In this document: piece by piece, positions 31,406 to 36,962 of the stretch
How positions within the stretch are numbered: position 1 is the first letter of the stretch
Layout of the letters: every line of letters begins with the position of its first letter
DNA from: Spirochaetota bacterium
GTDB taxonomy: Bacteria > Spirochaetota > Spirochaetia > ARS1246
Assembly (NCBI GenBank): GCA_024275515.1
Contig: JAJRYZ010000001.1
Span: forward strand, 1-36,962
Length of the DNA: 36,962 nt
Direction of reading: 5' to 3'
Notes under the pieces: model-generated
What the model was told of the DNA's origin: nothing
Database searches by the model: none
What the model saw: only the letters and a program-made list of their open reading frames with translations
Position numbers and translations under genes: made by a program

Positions 31406-32401
31406 GTGGCAGCATACATCGCGCGACGACTCATCTATATGATAGCTCTCTTGCTCGTATTGTCCGTGGTGACGTTCGTCATCATCCAGCTTCCGCCGGG
31501 CGACTTCTTGTCGGCGCGCCTGGGCAGGCTCCGCGCTCAGGGCACGAACGTGACCGAAGAACAAATCGCCAATCTCACCAAGCGCTACGGGCTGGATAAG
31601 CCGTTGCACGTCCAGTTTCTCAACTGGTTCACCGGGCTGTTTCGCGGTGACTTCGGAATGTCTTTTCAGCACAACCAGCCGGTCCGGGATCTGATCGGCG
31701 AACGGCTCGCTCTGACGATCACGATCTCGCTCGTCACGCTGCTGTTTACCTATGCCGTCGCGATCCCGATCGGAATCTATTCGGCGACCCATCAATACTC
31801 GATCGGTGACTACGCGTTTACCACCGTCGGTTTTATCGGACTGGCAATCCCGAACTTTATGTTGGCTCTTATTCTGATGTTCATTTTCAACAAATACTTC
31901 GGGGTTAGCGTCGGAGGACTGTTCTCTCCCGAGTTGCGGCTCGAACCGTGGAGTCTCGCGAAAGTCTGGGACATGATCAAGCACCTTCCGGTGCCGATTA
32001 TCGTCGTGGGGACGGCGGGAACCGCGGGGCTCATCCGCGTCATGCGCGGCTGTCTGCTCGACGAGCTCGGCAAACAGTACGTCGTTACCGCACGAGCGAA
32101 GGGCGTGAGCGAGCCGGAGCTATTGTTTCGATATCCGGTCCGGATCGCGCTGAATCCGGTCATCAGCACGATCGGGTGGACGCTCCCGGCGATCGTGTCG
32201 GGGGGAACCATTACCGCGGTCGTGCTCGATCTGCCGACGACCGGACCGCTGCTGTTAAGCGCCCTGATGAATCAGGATATGTACCTGGCGGGGAGTTTCG
32301 TGTTGTTTTTGAGCGTTCTGACCGTCGTCGGCACCTTCCTGTCGGACATCCTGCTTGTCGTTGTGGATCCGAGAATCCGATTTGAAAGGATGTCGCGATG
32401 A
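31406..32401 (+). CDS. ABC transporter permease, DppB/OppB-like
   Basis: A 331-residue inner-membrane permease with about six helices. Features are the N-terminal MAAYIARRLIYMIALLLVLSVVTFVIIQLPPGD, the TRYGLDKPLHVQFLNW-like segment (here KRYGLDKPLHVQFLNWFTGL), and the EAA loop ELGKQYVVTARAKGVSEPELLFRYPVRIALNPV, which docks to the ATPase. Start is GTG 31406 with GGGAGG at 7-base spacing. Its stop overlaps the next permease's start (ATGA, 32398-32401), showing translational coupling. It forms a heterodimeric channel with the downstream permease. Confidence 0.93.
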   Translation: MAAYIARRLIYMIALLLVLSVVTFVIIQLPPGDFLSARLGRLRAQGTNVTEEQIANLTKRYGLDKPLHVQFLNWFTGLFRGDFGMSFQHNQPVRDLIGERLALTITISLVTLLFTYAVAIPIGIYSATHQYSIGDYAFTTVGFIGLAIPNFMLALILMFIFNKYFGVSVGGLFSPELRLEPWSLAKVWDMIKHLPVPIIVVGTAGTAGLIRVMRGCLLDELGKQYVVTARAKGVSEPELLFRYPVRIALNPVISTIGWTLPAIVSGGTITAVVLDLPTTGPLLLSALMNQDMYLAGSFVLFLSVLTVVGTFLSDILLVVVDPRIRFERMSR

Positions 32402-33528
32402 AGTATCGACAACGCCGAAAAGACAAACGGGCGGCGGACCCGCCCCGGGAGGAAAGCTACTTCATCGCGAATCAGTGGCAGCTCATGTGGCGCAAGTTTA
32501 AGAAACACAAACTTGCGATGACGGCCACCACGGTGCTTGCACTTCTCTATCTGGTCGCCGTTTTCGCCGAGTTTATCGCACCGTACGATCCGAACAAACG
32601 CTATCCGGACTACCCGTTCCACCCGCCGCAGCGGATTCGGCTCGTACACGATGGCAAGTTTACTCTCCGACCTTTCGTCTACGCCATCAAGAGCGAGTTC
32701 AACGCGGATCGGTTCGTAAACGAATACGTAGTCGACACCGCCGAGCGTTATCCGATCCGGCTCTTCGTCAGGGGAGACCCGTACGAGTTGTGGGGAGTCT
32801 TCAAGGGCGATCTTCATCTGTTCGGCGTCGCAGGAGGGCAGCTCTTCCTCTTTGGAACCGACGAGCTGGGTCGAGACATGGTCTCGCGCGTAGTCTACGG
32901 CTCACGTATTTCTCTTTCGGTCGGTCTTGTCGGCGTCTTCCTGAGTTTCGCACTCGGCATCGTGCTGGGAGGGGTTTCGGGATACTTCGGCGGTGCGATC
33001 GATACGGTCATTCAGCGCATCGTCGAGTTTCTTATTTCCATCCCCACCATCCCGCTCTGGATGTCGCTCGCCGCCGCTCTCCCCACGACGTGGGAGTCGG
33101 TCAAAGTCTATTTCGGAATCACGGTCATCCTTTCAATGGTCGGGTGGTGCGGAATCGCGCGTCAGGTTCGCGGTAAGCTGCTCGAGCTCCGGGAGGCCGA
33201 TTTCGCGCTTGCCGCGCTGATCAGCGGAATGAATGAATGGCAGGTTATTACACGTCATCTTTTGCCTTCGTTCATGAGTTTCATCATCGTCAGTCTCACC
33301 CTCTCGATCCCGGGAATGATCCTTGCCGAAACATCGCTCAGTTTTCTCGGGCTCGGGATCCGCGCTCCGGCGATAAGTTGGGGCGTGCTGCTGCAAAACG
33401 CGCAACGGATCCGCACCGTAACGATGAACCCGTGGATGTTGATACCGGGTCTGTTCGTTATTCTGACCGTTTTGACGTTTAATTTCGTGGGCGACGGCCT
33501 GCGCGACGCGGCCGACCCGTACAAATAA
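32398..33528 (+). CDS. ABC transporter permease, DppC/OppC-like, with extended periplasmic segment
   Basis: A 376-residue permease. There is an N-terminal cytoplasmic stretch and first helix (KLAMTATTVLALLYLVAVFAEFIAPYDPN), then an unusually long extracytoplasmic segment (about residues 65-155), then FGTDELGRDMVSRVVYGSRISLSVG, the classic OppC motif. The EAA loop is ELREADFALAALISGMNEWQVITRHLLPS, followed by FLGLGIRAPAISWGVLLQNAQ and FNFVGDGLRDAADPYK. Translation is coupled to the upstream permease by a 4-base overlap. No DppD/DppF ATPase genes follow; the next genes are a small membrane protein and a GGDEF protein, so ATPases must be supplied from elsewhere. Confidence 0.93.
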   Translation: MKYRQRRKDKRAADPPREESYFIANQWQLMWRKFKKHKLAMTATTVLALLYLVAVFAEFIAPYDPNKRYPDYPFHPPQRIRLVHDGKFTLRPFVYAIKSEFNADRFVNEYVVDTAERYPIRLFVRGDPYELWGVFKGDLHLFGVAGGQLFLFGTDELGRDMVSRVVYGSRISLSVGLVGVFLSFALGIVLGGVSGYFGGAIDTVIQRIVEFLISIPTIPLWMSLAAALPTTWESVKVYFGITVILSMVGWCGIARQVRGKLLELREADFALAALISGMNEWQVITRHLLPSFMSFIIVSLTLSIPGMILAETSLSFLGLGIRAPAISWGVLLQNAQRIRTVTMNPWMLIPGLFVILTVLTFNFVGDGLRDAADPYK

Positions 33529-33551
33529 CTGAAGAAACCGAGAGTCTCGCG

Positions 33552-33911
33552 ATGATACCGCTCGCGCTCCTCGCGGCGTTGGCCGTGGTCGTATTCTTCA
33601 TAGGAAAACTTCTCGTGGCTTACGCGACGCGATGGACGAGCATCTTCGTCGAGTCGCACATGCTGGACGCGGAGCTTATTCTCCGGACCGGTCTCGTTCC
33701 CGCGCGCTGGCTTTCCGGAGGCAGGCTGCGCCGTCGCATGAGCAAACCGCGCGCGCTTCGCAGACTGGATCGTTTGGTCAAATACTACGAGCGAACGCCC
33801 TTTGTGGAAAACGATACCGTGAGAAAAACGCTCGTCGACCGTCTCGATCACGTTCTCGACGCATGGGAAAACGCCGACTGGTCTGATATACTACCCCGTA
33901 ATAACCGTTGA
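33552..33911 (+). CDS. Small membrane-anchored protein of unknown function
   Basis: A 119-residue protein with one N-terminal transmembrane helix (MIPLALLAALAVVVFFIGKLLVAY) and a basic, mostly helical cytoplasmic part (SGGRLRRRMSKPRALRRLDRLVKYYERTPF) ending in a segment rich in Asp and Trp (LDHVLDAWENADWSDIL). Start ATG 33552 lies 23 bases after the permease stop; the ribosome-binding site is weak. No family recognised. It sits between the permease and diguanylate cyclase genes and may belong to either unit. Confidence 0.65.
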   Translation: MIPLALLAALAVVVFFIGKLLVAYATRWTSIFVESHMLDAELILRTGLVPARWLSGGRLRRRMSKPRALRRLDRLVKYYERTPFVENDTVRKTLVDRLDHVLDAWENADWSDILPRNNR

Positions 33912-33930
33912 CATAAGGAATCGAGACACG

Positions 33931-35388
33931 ATGCGTTTGACTCACAGGACAAGACTGCTCGTATCGCTCGGGGTGATTCTTTCCGTCTCATTCCTCTCGT
34001 TGAGTACGGTCAACTACCTCACGATGCGACGGACGCTGATGCGGGCGGAGGAACTCTCGGGGCTGCCGTTGATGCGCGAGAATATCTATTCGGATATCCT
34101 CAAGGATCTGCTGCCGTCGAAATACGTCGCCTCGTCGATGGCCGCCGATTCTTTCCTCATCGACTGGGTCCTTCGCGGCGAAAAGGACGTCGACGCCGTT
34201 GAACGGTATCTTCGGGATATTCAGGACCGGTTCGGCTTTTTTTCGGCGTTCTACGTCTCGGCGATCACGGGAACGTACTATCACTCCGAAGGAATCCTCA
34301 AGACGCTTTCGCGCGACGACGATCACGACGTCTGGTTCTACCGGTTTATCGAATCGGGCAAGACCTACGAGCTCGACGTCGACACCAACGAGGCCGCCGC
34401 GGGTCGACTGACGATTTTCGTCAATTTCAGACTCGAAGATTTCGACGGCAATCTTCTCGGCGTTACCGGAGTGGGTCTGGAAATGGAAGGATTCTCCCGG
34501 TTCCTGGCGGAACGACAGCGGAAATACAACCGGACGATATATCTTGCCGACGCCAACGGAACGATTCGGGCGCATTCGAACACCTCCCTCGTCGAACTCG
34601 TGTCGATGTACGAACAGCCGGGGCTAAAGGAGATCGCCGGTAAGTTGCTCCGCGCCTCCGATGAACCGGTCGACGGAAGCTACCGGGTAAACGGAACCAC
34701 GATACTCGTTACTACGCGGTACATGCCGGAGATAGATTGGTTCATCATTGTCGAGCAGAGCGAAGAAGCTCTTCTCGTTGTCCCGTTGCGCAACCTTATC
34801 AGGACATTACTCGTCGGACTCGCGACCTCCGTTGTCGTGATTGTTGTCAGCCTCCTTACGGTCAACTATTTCCAGAAGCGCGTTCAGCGTCTGGCCACGA
34901 CCGACGGACTTACCGGTCTGCCCAACCGACGAGCCTTCGAATCGGGGTTCGAACGATTCGTTTACCGCCGCGAGCGATACGGAACCAGGTTTTCGGTGAT
35001 ACTGACCGACATAGACCGGTTCAAACAAATCAACGACACCTACGGACACCTCCACGGCGACGCCGCGCTTGTCGCCGCGTCGCGGATCATGCGCCGGATC
35101 ATCCGGCCGACCGATCTTCTCGCCAGGTGGGGAGGCGACGAGTTCATTCTCCTGACCGAGTGCGATCTCCGCCGAGCGATCGGCACCGCCGAACGGCTGC
35201 GAGCCGAAATCGAATCCGCTCGAATCGACGGCGCGGCCGAAGCGGGCGGACGCATGACTATCAGCCTCGGAGTCGCCGAGTACGGCGTCGACGACACGAT
35301 CGAGACCATCGTCGCGCGCGCCGACCGCGCTCTCTACGACGCGAAGGAACGCGGCCGCGGCGGCGTTGCGAGCATTCCTCCGTCGTAG
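33931..35388 (+). CDS. Membrane-bound diguanylate cyclase with periplasmic Cache-like sensor
   Basis: A 485-residue protein making c-di-GMP from two GTP. Helix 1 is at about residues 8-30, a Cache-like extracytoplasmic sensor spans about 45-275 (FFSAFYVSAITGTYYHSEG, GVTGVGLEMEGFSRFL), and helix 2 is at about 288-312. The GGDEF domain follows: DGLTGLPNRRAFESG, DIDRFKQINDTYGHLHGD, and the intact active site GGDEF at 401-405. The product-inhibition I-site RPTD (392-395) lies exactly 5 residues before it, so feedback control is expected. Start ATG 33931 has only AAGGAA at longer spacing. It probably senses a small molecule, perhaps related to the importer's substrate given its position. Confidence 0.93.
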   Translation: MRLTHRTRLLVSLGVILSVSFLSLSTVNYLTMRRTLMRAEELSGLPLMRENIYSDILKDLLPSKYVASSMAADSFLIDWVLRGEKDVDAVERYLRDIQDRFGFFSAFYVSAITGTYYHSEGILKTLSRDDDHDVWFYRFIESGKTYELDVDTNEAAAGRLTIFVNFRLEDFDGNLLGVTGVGLEMEGFSRFLAERQRKYNRTIYLADANGTIRAHSNTSLVELVSMYEQPGLKEIAGKLLRASDEPVDGSYRVNGTTILVTTRYMPEIDWFIIVEQSEEALLVVPLRNLIRTLLVGLATSVVVIVVSLLTVNYFQKRVQRLATTDGLTGLPNRRAFESGFERFVYRRERYGTRFSVILTDIDRFKQINDTYGHLHGDAALVAASRIMRRIIRPTDLLARWGGDEFILLTECDLRRAIGTAERLRAEIESARIDGAAEAGGRMTISLGVAEYGVDDTIETIVARADRALYDAKERGRGGVASIPPS

Positions 35389-35528
35389 ATTCACAAATCG
35401 TGCCGGCGGCGGCTCCCGCGCCGGCGGAAGGCCCACCACCCGCGGTGAATCGGCTCATGGTCTCTCGTCGATCCGTGACCGTCATGCCCTCACGACCTGG
35501 TCATTTCAACGGGTTATGCGATAGAGTC

Positions 35529-36596
35529 ATGCCGATGATTCTCTACGTTCCTTCCTCCGGTCGCTCCCTCGCCGAGTTCGGCATATCGATTCCGGCTGCT
35601 CCGGACCGCGCCGCTCGGATTCTCAAAGCACTCCGCTCCGACGAAATACTGAAACCGAGAGAGGCCGAATGGCTCGCCGGCGCGCGTGTCGCTGCAACGA
35701 CGAAGGCCGATCTGCTGCGCGCGCACGAGAACGGATATGTCGAGAGGCTGTTCGGTCCCGAGGTCGAGGATATCCTCAAGGTTGTTTTCGAGCTCGTGGA
35801 CGCCGAAGGAAACTACCGCCGGTACGACCCGACACGAGCCGCGCGACCGCTGCGCGAACTTTTCGATCCCGAGCTGCGAAACCTCTCGGGCACCTACCAA
35901 GCGTGCATCGAAGCGATCGAGCGCGGTTTCTGCTTCTTTTTCGGAGGGGGCGCGCATCACGCTCACCCGGGCTTCGGCCACGGGTTCTGCGTGCTCAACG
36001 ATTCCGCGGTCGCGCTTAGACGGCTGCAGGCCGAACACCGCATCCGCCGCGCCTGGATTATCGATGTCGACGCGCACAAAGGCGACGGGACCGCCGACAT
36101 CTTTCGCGACGACCCGTCCGTCGTCACGCTCAGCGTGCACATGGCTCGTGGATGGCCGCTTGACGGGGCAAAGATCCGTCCGGACGGGACGATCAATCCG
36201 GCCTTTATTCCCAGCGATATCGACGTCCCCGTCGATTCCGAAGAAGAGCCGGAATACGTTCCGAGGCTGCAGGCGGCGCTTGAAAAACTGGACTCGTACC
36301 CGATACCCGATCTCGCGCTCGTGCTCCTGGGCGCCGATCCGTACGAGCATGACGAATTGCCGTCGACCACGCCGCTCAATCTCACCTTGGAGCAGTTGGC
36401 CGCGCGCGACCGGCTGATCTACGATTTTCTCGCCGAGCGTCGGATACCCCAGGCCTACCTCATGGCCGGCGGTTACGGCTCCCGCGCCTGGGAGCCCTAT
36501 CCCGCCTTCCTGAAATACGCGCTTTACCGTGAGCTTGGAGCATCGCCGGTTACCGCGGAGGACCGGTCGATTCACGCACGACGAGCTCCGGATTGA
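35529..36596 (+). CDS. Histone deacetylase-superfamily hydrolase
   Basis: A 355-residue zinc hydrolase of the arginase/deacetylase fold (bacterial HDAC-like, acetoin-utilisation or acetylpolyamine amidohydrolase relatives). Catalytic His pair His143-His144 is in GGGAHHAHPG. Zinc ligands are Asp181 and His183 in IDVDAHKGDG, and Asp270 in LGADPYEHD. The transition-state Tyr is Tyr316 in AGGYG. The usual second His after the zinc-binding His is Lys here (AHKG). The frame is open far upstream through the cyclase gene, but ATG 35529 (MPMILYVPSS) starts the family sequence. The substrate could be acetyl-lysine, acetylpolyamine or another amide. Its last 47 bases overlap the convergent LacI-type gene. 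Confidence 0.85.
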   Translation: MPMILYVPSSGRSLAEFGISIPAAPDRAARILKALRSDEILKPREAEWLAGARVAATTKADLLRAHENGYVERLFGPEVEDILKVVFELVDAEGNYRRYDPTRAARPLRELFDPELRNLSGTYQACIEAIERGFCFFFGGGAHHAHPGFGHGFCVLNDSAVALRRLQAEHRIRRAWIIDVDAHKGDGTADIFRDDPSVVTLSVHMARGWPLDGAKIRPDGTINPAFIPSDIDVPVDSEEEPEYVPRLQAALEKLDSYPIPDLALVLLGADPYEHDELPSTTPLNLTLEQLAARDRLIYDFLAERRIPQAYLMAGGYGSRAWEPYPAFLKYALYRELGASPVTAEDRSIHARRAPD

Positions 36597-36962
36597 ACTC
36601 CAGATGCTGGAGCACGGTAAAAGTCTTGTTCTCGATCTTTCTAAACAGCATCCTCACCGCCTCCTTGGCCATCTCCTCGGTGTGCGATTCCACCGTCGTC
36701 AAGGGCGTCGCCAAAAAGGCGCCCGCTTCGATGCCGTCTATTCCGACGATCGAGATGTCGTCCGGCACGGAGAGACCTGCCTCGGCAATCGCGCGCATCG
36801 CGCCGATCGCCACATCGTCGTAGGAGGCGAGGATCGCCGTCGGGCGGGGAGTGACGGCGAGTAGCTCTTTCATTCTCAGGTACCCGCCGAGCTCGAACCG
36901 CTCGACACCGACGCGCAGATACTCGGGGTGAGATACGATTCCGTTGGCCGCCAGCACCTCTT
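36550..36962 (-). CDS. LacI-family transcriptional regulator, C-terminal part, 5' end outside window
   Basis: The open frame runs through the right edge of the window, so only the last 137 or so residues are present. They form the C-terminal lobe of the LacI/PurR effector domain: TAILASYDDVAIGAMRAIAEAGLSVPDDISIVGIDGIEAGAFLATPLTTVESHTEEMAKEAVRMLF, ending LEFNPELVVREST. The DNA-binding head is not visible. The GTG at 36957 is internal. The gene converges with and overlaps the deacetylase-like gene by 47 bases. The ligand is probably a sugar or nucleoside. Confidence 0.88.
   Translation of the reverse strand, partial: EVLAANGIVSHPEYLRVGVERFELGGYLRMKELLAVTPRPTAILASYDDVAIGAMRAIAEAGLSVPDDISIVGIDGIEAGAFLATPLTTVESHTEEMAKEAVRMLFRKIENKTFTVLQHLEFNPELVVRESTGPPR

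Noticed and set aside
34737-35528. Long upstream extension of the deacetylase-like frame into the GGDEF gene
   Set aside because: The extension is an out-of-frame reading of the diguanylate cyclase; family sequence begins at ATG 35529.
1-36962. Stop-codon reassignment as the cause of the in-frame stops
   Set aside because: TAG, TAA and TGA all end normal full-length genes in this window (for example 4419, 10481 and 7119), so no single reassignment fits all three interruptions.

Overview
The window is GC-rich, gene-dense bacterial DNA. The likely source is a free-living anaerobe, possibly a spirochaete (Spirochaetota). This rests on a giant 2-hydroxyacyl-CoA dehydratase activase-type protein, several uroporphyrinogen-decarboxylase (URO-D)-like proteins, a Cys-type sulfatase with no signal peptide, and an ABC solute-binding protein whose export signal ends in a Cys-free ...VFAGGTTESGG segment of a kind common in spirochaete binding proteins. 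The phylum is an inference. No rRNA, tRNA, CRISPR array, insertion sequence or phage gene was recognised.

Layout. 1-3414: 3' part of a CoA-activase-type gene, split by an in-frame TAG. 3517-5556: lipid kinase and URO-D-like methyltransferase, ending in a short degenerate tandem repeat. 5869-7478: ammonium transporter and PII protein. 7574-10925: RND/MMPL transporter divergent from an AlkA-type glycosylase across a nested dyad, then a PRC-barrel protein. 11219-13433: secreted beta-propeller/rhodanese fusion followed after 1 nt by a SAM methyltransferase. 13495-15795: heparinase II/III-like protein. 16026-16545: small membrane protein overlapping a YbjQ-family gene. 16554-16736: remnant of an aldo/keto reductase. 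17904-16815 (minus): rtcB-rlmN pair. 19644-23400: MDR dehydrogenase, DapA-family aldolase and sulfatase. 23401-23714: truncated URO-D-like remnant. 23842-26010: mercury cassette with a classic MerR-type promoter, merA split by an in-frame TAA, and a convergent merR. 26139-27924: URO-D-like protein and DUF1349 protein. 27990-33528: GntR/LacI-type regulator divergent from a family-5 ABC importer (binding protein, intercistronic hairpin, two permeases, no ATPase). 33552-35388: small membrane protein and a GGDEF diguanylate cyclase. 35529-36596: histone-deacetylase-fold hydrolase. 36550-36962: C-terminal part of a LacI-family regulator running off the window.

Functional themes. (1) Nitrogen: amt plus a PII protein that lacks the uridylylated Tyr51. 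(2) Mercury: HMA-MerA and a MerR carrying the three Hg-ligand cysteines. (3) Carbohydrate or glycan catabolism: heparinase-like, sulfatase, dehydrogenase, aldolase, DUF1349, sugar-type regulators and a family-5 importer. (4) RNA maintenance: RtcB and RlmN. 

The most striking feature is gene breakage without frameshift. Two otherwise intact genes (CoA-activase and merA) and one truncated URO-D remnant each carry a single in-frame stop. The three stops are TAG, TAA and TGA, and homologous sequence continues in the same frame after each. All three stop codons also end normal genes here, so simple genetic-code reassignment is not the explanation. Decay, strain polymorphism or assembly error, or readthrough remain open.
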